DNA of 8,015 bases from Halovenus sp. (GCA_003551945.1 PUNZ01000087.1:1-8015), one strand, 5' to 3'. Positions 1 through 5,264 are shown, numbered from the stretch's first letter. Numbers and translations: made by a program. The notes: generated by a model not told the origin, from the sequence alone.

Positions 1-60
1 GACCGCACGGAAGATGGTTTGACGCGTCTCCGGCTGACGCTTCGACGAGTGTCGCCGTAG
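1..60 (+). CDS. Possible C-terminal fragment of an upstream gene
   Basis: The first 60 bases are open in frame 1 and end in TAG at 58-60. They would encode the last 19 residues (DRTEDGLTRLRLTLRRVSP) of a protein that begins left of the window. The following 69 bases then hold what looks like the promoter of the next gene, which fits a gene end here. The tail is too short to assign to a family. The opposite strand is also open over this stretch, so the call rests mainly on spacing and is weak. Confidence 0.35.
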   Translation, partial: DRTEDGLTRLRLTLRRVSP

Positions 61-100
61 ATTCTCCCTTTTGTTCACCTACCGCCGCTGCACCGGAACG

Positions 101-106
101 CAAATA
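101..106 (+). promoter_or_regulatory. TATA-like element of the IMPACT-family gene
   Basis: CAAATA lies with its centre about 26 nt before the GTG start at 130. That is where an archaeal TATA box would sit if transcription began at the start codon, giving a leaderless mRNA. No Shine-Dalgarno sequence is seen directly before the GTG. The match is modest and judged by eye. Confidence 0.35.
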
Positions 107-129
107 CTGCGTACCATCTAACAGCCGCT

Positions 130-726
130 GTGAACGAGTCGTACCGAACTGTTGCCGGACCCGGCGAGGACCGCTTTGACGTTCGTGGCTCCGAGTTCAT
201 CGGCTACGTTTCGCCTGCAGAAACCATCCAAGAGGCGGAGTCGTTCATCCACAAAATCACGGACATTCATGCCGATGCAACCCACAACGTCCCTGCCTAC
301 CGCATCCGTGCACAACCACTTCGTGAGTATTCAAGCGACGATAACGAACCAAGCGGCAGCGCGGGCAAACCAGCGCTCAACGTCCTTCAACAAGAGGACC
401 TCGAAAACGTCGTCGCCGTCGTGACACGGTATTATGGTGGCACAAAACTTGGCGTCGGTGGGCTTGCGCGAGCATACGCCCGTGGTGTCAAAGTTGCGGT
501 TGCCGATGCCGGCACTGTCAAGCAACGGCCACATGAACGGTTCGAGATTCACGCTGAATACGACGATTCGGGCACGGTTCGCGGTATCCTCGAAAGCACG
601 CAGGTTGAGTTTGATGCCGACTACGACGCCAGTGTAACCTTCTCCGTCCGAGTTCCGGTTGACGATGCAGCCGATTTGCGAGACCGCTTGCGAAGCGCGA
701 CCAGCGGGCGAGTTTCGTTCAATTGA
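130..726 (+). CDS. IMPACT/YigZ family protein
   Basis: This 198-residue protein belongs to the YigZ/IMPACT family. Eukaryotic IMPACT restrains the translation kinase GCN2; the molecular role of the prokaryotic members is poorly defined. The family hallmarks are all present: an early S-x-F-I-G segment (21-25), DATHNVPAYRI (49-59), DDNEPSGSAGKP (70-81), and a long conserved block at about 97-116 containing TRYYGGTKLG and GGLARAY. Residues from about 135 correspond to the usual C-terminal ferredoxin-like domain (DUF1949 type). The length is normal for bacterial and archaeal members. The start is GTG, chosen because it sits right before the conserved N-terminus and about 26 nt after a TATA-like element; no earlier start makes better sense. 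The gene is single and converges on upp. Confidence 0.93.
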   Translation: MNESYRTVAGPGEDRFDVRGSEFIGYVSPAETIQEAESFIHKITDIHADATHNVPAYRIRAQPLREYSSDDNEPSGSAGKPALNVLQQEDLENVVAVVTRYYGGTKLGVGGLARAYARGVKVAVADAGTVKQRPHERFEIHAEYDDSGTVRGILESTQVEFDADYDASVTFSVRVPVDDAADLRDRLRSATSGRVSFN

Positions 727-732
727 TGGCTT

Positions 733-777
733 CCGTGATGCGCCAACCTCCAGTGGAAACGTGGGGGTTCGTCACGG
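733..777. terminator. Long imperfect hairpin between convergent genes; possible bidirectional terminator or RNA end
   Basis: CCGTGA (733-738) pairs with TCACGG (772-777), and AACCTCC (745-751) pairs with GGGGGTT (763-769) with one G-U pair, leaving an 11-nt loop and a small asymmetric internal loop. It lies in the 81-nt gap between the stop codons of the IMPACT-family gene and upp, so both transcripts would enter it. There is no T-run after it on either strand, and archaeal termination usually relies on T-rich tracts. It could therefore be an RNA-stabilising 3' end rather than a true terminator. Confidence 0.4.
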
Positions 778-807
778 ACTCCCGAACGAGACGCTAGCCG
801 TAACTGT

Positions 808-1482
808 CTACGCTGTTCGAAATGCCCGGTCGCCCGCATCCCCAAGTCCTGGCACGATGAAGGACTCTTCGTTCAGTTTCTCGTCGATAGCAACTGTCAC
901 CAGTTCCACATCTGGGAACGCGGATACCAGTCGCTCCAGTCCTTCAGGTGCACTCACTGCTGCAAGCACAATGACAGACTCAGGTGTTGTCTCGCCGCTG
1001 AGTAATTCGGTCAGTACGGCGCTCAGTGTACTCCCCGTTGCCAGCATCGGGTCCGCAACGATAACAGTCTCATCCTCGCTTGGCTCCGGCAGCGAGACGT
1101 AGTCGACAGCTATTGGGAGTCCATCCTCATCCCGCTCTGCACTCTCATCGCGGCTGGCGGAGATAACACCCTGTCTAGCCGTCGGGAAGACATCAACCAG
1201 CCCCTCGACGAACGGGAGCGCTGCTCGAAGGACAGACACGAGCAGTACGTCATCCCGTCCGGCAATTTCGACACCGGTTGTCTCGGTCAGCGGCGTCTCG
1301 ATTTCGACAGGCGTCGTCCCAAAGTAATCGTCGATAAGCTCCATTCCGCAGATTCGGCCGAGTTCGATAAGCTGTTCTCGAAATTCGGTTGGGTCGGTTT
1401 CCACTCGTCGGAGTTCCGTGAGTGTCTGTTGTGCCAGTGCGTGCGTGACGACCGTGGCCTGGTCGCGCTCCTCAAGGGACAT
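808..1482 (-). CDS. upp: Uracil phosphoribosyltransferase
   Basis: This enzyme converts uracil and PRPP to UMP and pyrophosphate, the cytosolic pyrimidine salvage step. The 224-residue protein has the expected type I PRTase parts: an N-terminal region with VVTHALAQ (11-18), a central LRAALPF segment (85-91), the PRPP-binding loop VIVADPMLATGSTL (140-153) with its acidic residues, and the C-terminal uracil-recognition segment FIVPGLGDAGDRAF (208-221). The length fits the family. The open frame continues upstream to 1647, but the ATG at 1482 gives the family-like N-terminus and lies 26 nt after a good TATA box, so the extra 55 codons are read as promoter DNA. The gene is convergent with the IMPACT-family gene and divergent from the DUF5828-type gene. 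Confidence 0.95.
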   Translation of the reverse strand: MSLEERDQATVVTHALAQQTLTELRRVETDPTEFREQLIELGRICGMELIDDYFGTTPVEIETPLTETTGVEIAGRDDVLLVSVLRAALPFVEGLVDVFPTARQGVISASRDESAERDEDGLPIAVDYVSLPEPSEDETVIVADPMLATGSTLSAVLTELLSGETTPESVIVLAAVSAPEGLERLVSAFPDVELVTVAIDEKLNEESFIVPGLGDAGDRAFRTA

Positions 1483-1502
1483 ACTCGCGCTTTGCGGAGG
1501 AC

Positions 1503-1513
1503 TGATATAATTT
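1503..1513 (-). promoter_or_regulatory. TATA box of upp
   Basis: On the minus strand this reads AAATTATATCA. Its centre is about 26 nt upstream of the upp ATG, which predicts transcription starting at or next to the start codon (leaderless mRNA). It is one of the clearer TATA boxes in the window. Confidence 0.6.
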
Positions 1514-1555
1514 CGGCGTTCCGGCGGCGAGCGCACACCGCACATCGCAGGCGAC

Positions 1556-1565
1556 AAAGTATATG
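1556..1565 (+). promoter_or_regulatory. TATA-like box of the DUF5828-type gene
   Basis: AAAGTATATG lies about 60 nt before the ATG at 1622. A start about 26 nt downstream would give a leader of roughly 35 nt. That leader contains AGGAG at 1607-1611, ten bases before the ATG, which matches the haloarchaeal anti-Shine-Dalgarno. This gene may therefore carry a leader and SD while its divergent neighbour upp looks leaderless. Confidence 0.45.
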
Positions 1566-1621
1566 AACGCTGGCGTCTTAGCCGCGTCCCAATAGCACCA
1601 GCGGTCAGGAGCATTTCAGAT

Positions 1622-2311
1622 ATGGAAGAAAGTGTCTCAGGGTTCAAAACGCGCGGCGGCTGGGTCGATGTTGTCGAACATGGTGAGCGAATTACGCACG
1701 CACTCGAAGAGCTAGCCGACGACCAGGATGTCGATACGGAAGCGCTCGGGGAGTTCGATGATTGGCGGCCGAAAAGCCACGAACGACTTGATGAAGATGT
1801 CAGCGAAAAAACCGCAGAACAGGCCCACGTCGAGGAAGGAAAGGGCGAACAGGAGGGTAAATCACCGGATGATGACCTCCAGACTGCGGGCGAAAAGCTT
1901 GCGGAATCCTACGAAAATCTCGATGACCCCGACGAAGCTGTCGACAAGTGGGGTGAGAGTATCGATTATGTGGCTCGTGCAGCCGATTCCGCAGGACGCA
2001 AAGCGCTCCGGAAAGTCGAAGACAGCGTCTATCAGAACGTGATGACCCGTGTCTCTCCCTACTTTTTCGATAACGACCTGATTAGTGCAAATCTCCAGCG
2101 GGTGAGCCGTTCAGACGAACCCGAGTACGTCTTCGAGGTAAACGTCAACGATGACGACCTGAAAATTCGTGTCTCAAACCGGCTCGCTGATTACGAACAG
2201 GAAGTCGACCGCTGGCACGTCAACACCGAAAAGGAGACCGCAATTGTCGAGGCCGTCGAAGGGGTCGAGGCGCCGGCGGAAGACGGCAGCACTGATTCGA
2301 AAACGAACTGA
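1622..2311 (+). CDS. Acidic halobacterial protein of unknown function, DUF5828 type
   Basis: This 229-residue, very acidic protein resembles the haloarchaea-restricted family I recall as DUF5828; the family name is from memory. Its function is unknown. An N-terminal segment (about 1-52, SGFKTRGGWVDVVEHGERIT) leads into a charged linker rich in Glu, Asp, Lys and Gln (about 55-95). A helical region follows (about 105-140, KWGESIDYVARAADSAGRKA), then a likely folded C-terminal domain with SPYFFDNDLISANLQRV (145-161) and an alternating beta-like segment YVFEVNVNDDDLKIRV (169-184). The tail from about 212 is low complexity. There is no signal peptide, membrane segment or Cys pair, so it is a soluble cytosolic protein. 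It is divergent from upp and convergent with the 90-residue protein gene. Confidence 0.8.
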   Translation: MEESVSGFKTRGGWVDVVEHGERITHALEELADDQDVDTEALGEFDDWRPKSHERLDEDVSEKTAEQAHVEEGKGEQEGKSPDDDLQTAGEKLAESYENLDDPDEAVDKWGESIDYVARAADSAGRKALRKVEDSVYQNVMTRVSPYFFDNDLISANLQRVSRSDEPEYVFEVNVNDDDLKIRVSNRLADYEQEVDRWHVNTEKETAIVEAVEGVEAPAEDGSTDSKTN

Positions 2312-2315
2312 TTAC

Positions 2316-2329
2316 GAAACAACTGTTTC
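2316..2329. terminator. Small inverted repeat between convergent stops
   Basis: GAAAC (2316-2320) and GTTTC (2325-2329) form a perfect 5-bp stem with a 4-nt loop. They lie inside the 25-nt gap between the stop codons at 2311 and 2337. It could mark the transcript ends of both genes. With so short a stem and no long T-run, chance is a real alternative. Confidence 0.25.
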
Positions 2330-2336
2330 CACAGCT

Positions 2337-2609
2337 TTACATCCCCATATCGTTGGCTGCATCCGGAATTGGGATGTCGTCGACGGCAACCCCAAGTAAC
2401 TCAGCAACGTGGTCGAGTGCCATATCGAATCCGTAGTACCGTTCCTGTTCGTTTCCGTGCTCATCACGAACTTTGAGCATCGCATAGCCATCGATATTCT
2501 GTGCGACTGTTGCCTGTGTTCCGCCTCGGGAGATCGCAAGCACGCGCTCAGTTTCCGTCTCTTCGTACTGGGCTGTTATCCCGTCGGCAGTTGCTGTCTG
2601 CTCGCTCAT
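2337..2609 (-). CDS. Small conserved-looking haloarchaeal protein of unknown function
   Basis: A 90-residue acidic protein. I recognise it as a haloarchaeal type (possibly the family listed as DUF7111, from memory and uncertain), but no function is known to me. Visible features are a short variable N-terminus, beta-like stretches ERVLAISRGG (21-30) and TQATVAQNIDGYAMLKVR (31-48), and a helix-forming block YYGFDMALDHVAELLGV (58-74). It ends in the Asp-rich Pro-containing tail IPIPDAANDMGM (79-90). There are no Cys or metal motifs, membrane segment or signal peptide. The frame opens at 2633, but the ATG at 2609 (MSEQTATADG) is chosen because the eight extra codons look unlike a conserved N-terminus. 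The gene is divergent from the HIT gene and convergent with the DUF5828-type gene. Confidence 0.8.
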   Translation of the reverse strand: MSEQTATADGITAQYEETETERVLAISRGGTQATVAQNIDGYAMLKVRDEHGNEQERYYGFDMALDHVAELLGVAVDDIPIPDAANDMGM

Positions 2610-2714
2610 AGCTATGACTCGGTTTCTAGTCACCCAAACTTACCGATTTGTTGTGCATCCCCCCTCTGCTCTGATTGTCCCTACGGTCATCGGAGCTGAG
2701 TGACAGTCTCGACG

Positions 2715-2722
2715 ATAATATT
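2715..2722 (+). promoter_or_regulatory. TATA box of the HIT-family gene
   Basis: ATAATATT has its centre about 32 nt before the ATG at 2751, predicting a leader of only about 5 nt. Its position inside the upstream-open frame is a reason to prefer the ATG at 2751 over the GTG at 2700. The rest of the 141-nt divergent gap (2610-2750) shows no other clear signal. Confidence 0.5.
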
Positions 2723-2750
2723 CATTGTGAGCGCACCGCAACCCCTGTAC

Positions 2751-3173
2751 ATGAGCGACGAGACTATCTTCACACAGATTGTTGCAGGGAAAATCCCAAG
2801 CTATACCGTTTACGAAGACGAGACGACCTACGCGTTCCTTGATGCGAACCCACTTGCCCCCGGCCACACACTCGTCATCCCGAAAGAACCGTACGAGCGG
2901 GTGAACGATATGCCGCCTGAACTCGCTGGCGATGTTTTCAGTACCGTTTCGAAAATTACTGACGCCGTCGAGCGGGCTGTCGACGCACCAGCATCGACGA
3001 TTGCTATCAACAACGGTGAGGAGGCTGGACAGGAGGTCCCACACGTTCACTGCCATATCATTCCACAGTTCCGAGACTCCACAACAAAGCCCGTTCACGC
3101 ACTCTTTACCGGCGCAGAACTCTCTGCGGAGGAGATGGAAACGATTGCCGAAACGATTCGCAATACGCAATAG
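2751..3173 (+). CDS. HIT-family (histidine triad) nucleotide hydrolase/transferase
   Basis: HIT proteins bind nucleotides and hydrolyse or transfer nucleotidyl groups through a covalent His-nucleotide intermediate. This 140-residue protein has the N-terminal FTQIVAGKIPSYTVYED region (7-23), the FLDANPLAPGHTLVIPK core (29-45), the nucleotide-contacting NNGEEAGQ (87-94), and the histidine triad HVHCHIIP (98-105). His100 is the expected catalytic residue. Zinc-binding CxxC motifs found in some family members are absent. The set is typical of the Hint/HinT branch; whether it acts on adenosine phosphoramidates or diadenosine polyphosphates cannot be told from sequence. The start is the ATG at 2751, which gives a family-like MSDETIF N-terminus. 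It converges on rps8e with a 17-nt gap. Confidence 0.94.
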   Translation: MSDETIFTQIVAGKIPSYTVYEDETTYAFLDANPLAPGHTLVIPKEPYERVNDMPPELAGDVFSTVSKITDAVERAVDAPASTIAINNGEEAGQEVPHVHCHIIPQFRDSTTKPVHALFTGAELSAEEMETIAETIRNTQ

Positions 3174-3190
3174 CCAGTGCGAACCGGGAC

Positions 3191-3562
3191 TTAGTCGACG
3201 AGAACAGCGTTAACCTGTCCATCCTGTCCAGGACGGGAGGTCACGCGAACGGTTCCTTCGCTGGTTTCGAGAACTGCGCCGCGAGTGATGATGTTTCGCC
3301 GGGCGTAGTTCGGGTCTGCTGGGTTCTCAACGACGTTTTCTATCTCTGCGGTGATGACACCGTCGTCGGTGGCGATGTTTGCGGAGTTGGCTTTGATGGC
3401 TTTGACTTTCGAGCCGGTGCCGCGGGTCTTGACGGTTTTCAGCTTTGACTCGCCAATCTGCGTTTCGGTCGGCTGGGAGCCGAGTTCGTGTTTTTTGCGG
3501 TCGCGATTCGGTCGCCGTCGGCCACCTGTCCGTTTGCGGACAGAGCGTCCCTGGTCTCTCAT
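3191..3562 (-). CDS. rps8e: 30S ribosomal protein S8e
   Basis: S8e is a small-subunit protein shared by archaea and eukaryotes and absent from bacteria. The 123-residue product has the basic N-terminal signature RSVRKRTGGRR (6-16) followed by RDRKKHELG (20-28). The C-terminal core contains AEIENVVENPADPNYARRNI (72-91), IITRGAVLETS (91-101) and VTSRPGQDGQVNAVLV (107-122). The frame is open ten codons further to 3592, but the ATG at 3562 (MRDQGRS) matches the start of haloarchaeal homologues and has a TATA-like element 25 nt upstream. It is a single gene, convergent with the HIT gene and divergent from DUF2240. Archaeal S8e genes often stand outside the main ribosomal operons, as here. Confidence 0.96.
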   Translation of the reverse strand: MRDQGRSVRKRTGGRRRPNRDRKKHELGSQPTETQIGESKLKTVKTRGTGSKVKAIKANSANIATDDGVITAEIENVVENPADPNYARRNIITRGAVLETSEGTVRVTSRPGQDGQVNAVLVD

Positions 3563-3582
3563 ACCCAGAATATACCGGAGGC

Positions 3583-3590
3583 GATACTTC
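3583..3590 (-). promoter_or_regulatory. TATA-like element of rps8e
   Basis: On the minus strand this reads GAAGTATC, with its centre about 25 nt upstream of the S8e ATG, consistent with a leaderless transcript. A second AT-rich string (GGTATATTC, 3567-3575) is too near the start codon to act as the TATA box if the ATG at 3562 is right. The match to consensus is modest. Confidence 0.35.
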
Positions 3591-3620
3591 AACTAATCGA
3601 CTCGCGGATACAGTCCCGAC

Positions 3621-3628
3621 AGATTTAC
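3621..3628 (+). promoter_or_regulatory. TATA-like element of the DUF2240 unit
   Basis: AGATTTAC lies with its centre about 29 nt before the ATG at 3655, in the 92-nt divergent gap shared with rps8e. It predicts a leaderless or nearly leaderless two-gene mRNA. No Shine-Dalgarno sequence is visible before this start codon. Confidence 0.4.
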
Positions 3629-3654
3629 GCTCCGGGCGCAAGTGGTTAGCGACG

Positions 3655-4101
3655 ATGAGTTTACGGCGCGCCGTGGCGGCCCCGTACCGACAACGCGGGG
3701 TCGAAGAAATGACCGAAAGTGAGTTTGTCGTTGCGCTCTCGCTCGACCGAAGTTGGTTCTCCCCCGACCAGGCGAAACGGTTAGTGAACGTCGCAACGGC
3801 TGAGGGCTTGCTTGCACAGACAGCCGATGCACTCGCTATCGGATTTGACCCGACAACGGTCGAGATTCCCGACGGGTTCGTCCCTGATGAGGATATCCTC
3901 ACGCAACGAACGACGTTTGAACGGGTTCTGGATATGCTGGTTGAAGAGGGTGCAACAAAGCAGGAGGCTGTTGCCGAAATCAACCGCCGGCAAACCAGCC
4001 TTGGCATTTCGCTCGATGGCGCTGCTGTCCTCTATGCCCGTCAACAGGGGCTGGACGTTGCTTCCCTCGCTGACCGCGCGCTGACTGAACTCCAAAGCTA
4101 A
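3655..4101 (+). CDS. DUF2240 family protein
   Basis: This 148-residue protein matches the archaeal family I recognise as DUF2240, whose function is not known. Visible landmarks are MSLRRAVAAPYRQRG (1-15), the block EFVVALSLDRSWFSPDQAKR (23-42), GLL (51-53), the segment IPDGFVPDEDIL (71-82), and a helical C-terminal region with FERVLDMLVEEGATKQEAV (88-106) and INRRQTSLGISLDGAAVLYA (109-128). The alternation of short helices in the first 55 residues suggests a winged-helix-like fold, but this is inference. The open frame reaches back to 3445, overlapping rps8e; the ATG at 3655 is chosen from the family-like N-terminus and the TATA spacing. The next gene starts two bases after its stop, so the two are almost certainly co-transcribed. 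Confidence 0.88.
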   Translation: MSLRRAVAAPYRQRGVEEMTESEFVVALSLDRSWFSPDQAKRLVNVATAEGLLAQTADALAIGFDPTTVEIPDGFVPDEDILTQRTTFERVLDMLVEEGATKQEAVAEINRRQTSLGISLDGAAVLYARQQGLDVASLADRALTELQS

Positions 4102-4103
4102 CC

Positions 4104-4484
4104 ATGGTCGAAGACCGCATCACCGACGGTACACGTATCGCCCAACTACTTGCGTCCGAACTAACCGGCCTCCAGACTGGCCCGCTTGCAGATACCGAAG
4201 TGGTTGATTCAGATCCCGATGCCATTCCAAGCGACAGCGGCACCGTTGGCTACCGGGTTCGATACGATGGCGAGGAGGTCGGAACCGTGTTGCTGTACCC
4301 CTCCTATATCGAACTCGAACTACGGGGGGTGGCTTCGCTGGAGGCAACCCCTCACAGCGATGTCACTGTTGGAGATGACATTTCTGACGGCGTCACTCGT
4401 ATCGGAACTGAGACGTTGCAAATCACGTACGGGGCTGCGGTTAAGCAGGCTGTTGACGTGTTTTGTGACGCGGTCGAAAAGTGA
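4104..4484 (+). CDS. Conserved-looking haloarchaeal protein of unknown function, downstream partner of DUF2240
   Basis: A 126-residue acidic protein that I do not recognise as a family with known function. The N-terminus MVEDRITDGTRIAQLLASEL (1-20) looks helical and is followed by a Gly/Asp-rich loop. Beta-like stretches VGYRVRYDGEEVGTVLLYP (48-66) and YIELELRGV (68-76) come next, then ITYGAAVKQAVDVFCDAVEK (107-126), which looks like a C-terminal helix. The alternation suggests a small alpha/beta domain. There is no membrane segment, signal peptide or zinc motif. The ATG lies two bases after the DUF2240 stop, so translation is likely coupled and the two proteins may act together. The stop is only 7 nt from the L15e stop on the other strand. 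Confidence 0.82.
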   Translation: MVEDRITDGTRIAQLLASELTGLQTGPLADTEVVDSDPDAIPSDSGTVGYRVRYDGEEVGTVLLYPSYIELELRGVASLEATPHSDVTVGDDISDGVTRIGTETLQITYGAAVKQAVDVFCDAVEK

Positions 4485-4491
4485 GACGCGC

Positions 4492-5082
4492 TTATTTTCC
4501 GCGCCCGCGGTTGCTTGTGATGCTTGGGCGGGTGTGTTCGCTGCCTTTGCCTTTCGATGTGAGACCGCGACCTTTCTTGCCAGCGCTTGTCAGCCCGCGC
4601 AGTGCGCGGTCTTTGTGGCTGTTATCACAAATCCAGTTGAGGTCATCATCGTTTTCGATGGCAGGGTGGTTCGGGTCAACCAGAATCACTTCGTGCCATT
4701 TCTGACTGCCGTCTTCACCGACCCAGTAGGAGTTCAGCACGCGCAGATTCGGGAACTTGCGGGTGGCGCGTTCCTCGGCAATCCGCTGGATGCTCTTACG
4801 GCGACCCAGTCGGTTGACACCCTGACGTTTGGACCGGCGGCCAGCTTTGTGTCGCTGTTTCCGTGCACCACCTTTGCGGACGCTCACGCGGGCGACGATA
4901 ATGCCCTGTTTGGCTTTGTAGCCGAGCGAGCGTGCGCGGTCGAGGCGGGTCGGACGGTCAATGCGCTCGATAGCGCCTTGCTTTCGCCAGTCCTGTTTGC
5001 GTTCCCACTGGAGCTGTGCAACCTTGCTGTCATCCGGGTTTTTCCATGCGTCCCGGATATGTGAGTAGAAGCTTCGTGCCAT
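4492..5082 (-). CDS. rpl15e: 50S ribosomal protein L15e
   Basis: L15e is a large-subunit protein found in archaea and eukaryotes. The 196-residue length equals what I know for haloarchaeal L15e. Landmarks are the N-terminus MARSFYSHIRDAWKNP (1-16), the family signature DRARSLGYKAKQGIIVAR (48-65) followed by VSVRKGG (66-72), and the basic block RKQRHKAGRRSKRQGVNRLG (74-93). The core FPNLRVLNSYWVGEDGSQ (110-127) and HEVILVDP (130-137) follow. The C-terminal tail is Gly/Lys/Arg-rich and repeats RGLTS (162-166 and 172-176). The frame opens 18 codons earlier at a GTG (5136), but the ATG at 5082 gives the conserved N-terminus and has GGTGAT four bases upstream on its own strand, a good match to the anti-Shine-Dalgarno. 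It lies 197 nt downstream of glnA on the same strand. Confidence 0.96.
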   Translation of the reverse strand: MARSFYSHIRDAWKNPDDSKVAQLQWERKQDWRKQGAIERIDRPTRLDRARSLGYKAKQGIIVARVSVRKGGARKQRHKAGRRSKRQGVNRLGRRKSIQRIAEERATRKFPNLRVLNSYWVGEDGSQKWHEVILVDPNHPAIENDDDLNWICDNSHKDRALRGLTSAGKKGRGLTSKGKGSEHTRPSITSNRGRGK

Positions 5083-5084
5083 TG

Positions 5085-5131
5085 CTATCACCACGGGCGT
5101 TGCGTGGTTCAAACCATCGCGGGTGCGATAG
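5085..5131 (-). promoter_or_regulatory. Possible structured leader that can pair with the L15e ribosome-binding site
   Basis: On the minus strand CTATC-GC-ACC (5131 to 5122) can pair with GGTGATAG (5092 to 5085), which contains the SD-like GGTGAT of L15e; the two unpaired bases form a bulge. The enclosed RNA holds a further imperfect hairpin (5102-5120): GCG and TGG pair with CCA and CGC around a 6-nt loop, with one bulged A. If this RNA is transcribed, the fold would hide the ribosome-binding site. The pairing is seen in sequence; any regulatory role is inference. Confidence 0.3.
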
Positions 5132-5142
5132 TTCACATCCCG

Positions 5143-5185
5143 ACCTGTATGGAACAGGTGCCCGCTGGTGCCCGTTCTCCCAGCG
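5143..5185. repeat. Two tandem inverted repeats and an 8-bp direct repeat upstream of L15e
   Basis: ACCTGT/ACAGGT (5143-5148 with 5154-5159, 5-nt loop) and CGCTGG/CCAGCG (5163-5168 with 5180-5185, 11-nt loop) are perfect 6-bp inverted repeats only 3 nt apart. Overlapping them is a perfect direct repeat GGTGCCCG at 5157-5164 and 5167-5174, a 10-bp period equal to about one helical turn. They may be RNA hairpins of a leader or a DNA-binding site. I could not fit this region to a tRNA. Confidence 0.4.
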
Positions 5186-5253
5186 AGTTACAGGGAATTT
5201 CGTGGTTTCAAACAAAAGGGCGTCGATATCACTGCTTGGTGTGTGACAGACAA

Positions 5254-5264
5254 CAAATATAATG
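5254..5264 (-). promoter_or_regulatory. Candidate TATA box for rpl15e (or T-rich glnA 3' end)
   Basis: On the minus strand this reads CATTATATTTG, a good TATA-like string 172-182 nt before the L15e ATG. Start of transcription near 5233 would give a leader of about 150 nt that includes the repeats and the SD-masking fold. It begins only about 16 nt past the glnA stop, so it might instead serve as the T-rich termination tract of glnA. A weaker GTTTGAA nearer L15e (around 5109) could alternatively give a leaderless mRNA. Confidence 0.4.

Noticed and set aside
659..1102. A 147-codon plus-strand open frame across the yigZ-upp junction
   Set aside because: It is Ser/Thr-rich, antisense to upp, and spans the hairpin region; it looks like a shadow frame.
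1483..1647. Upstream in-frame extension of upp by 55 codons
   Set aside because: It would cross the upp TATA box and the divergent promoter and would overlap the start of the DUF5828-type gene; the ATG at 1482 gives the family-like N-terminus.
4186..5064. A 292-codon plus-strand open frame overlapping rpl15e
   Set aside because: It is antisense to the certain L15e gene, has a biased composition expected from the reverse of a basic Lys/Arg-rich gene, and has no recognisable motif or start signal.
5100..5215. A tRNA on either strand, suggested by the GGTTCAAACC/GGTTTGAACC string
   Set aside because: No 5-bp T-stem with a 7-nt loop, acceptor stem or anticodon arm could be fitted around it; the string pairs with itself as a short hairpin instead.
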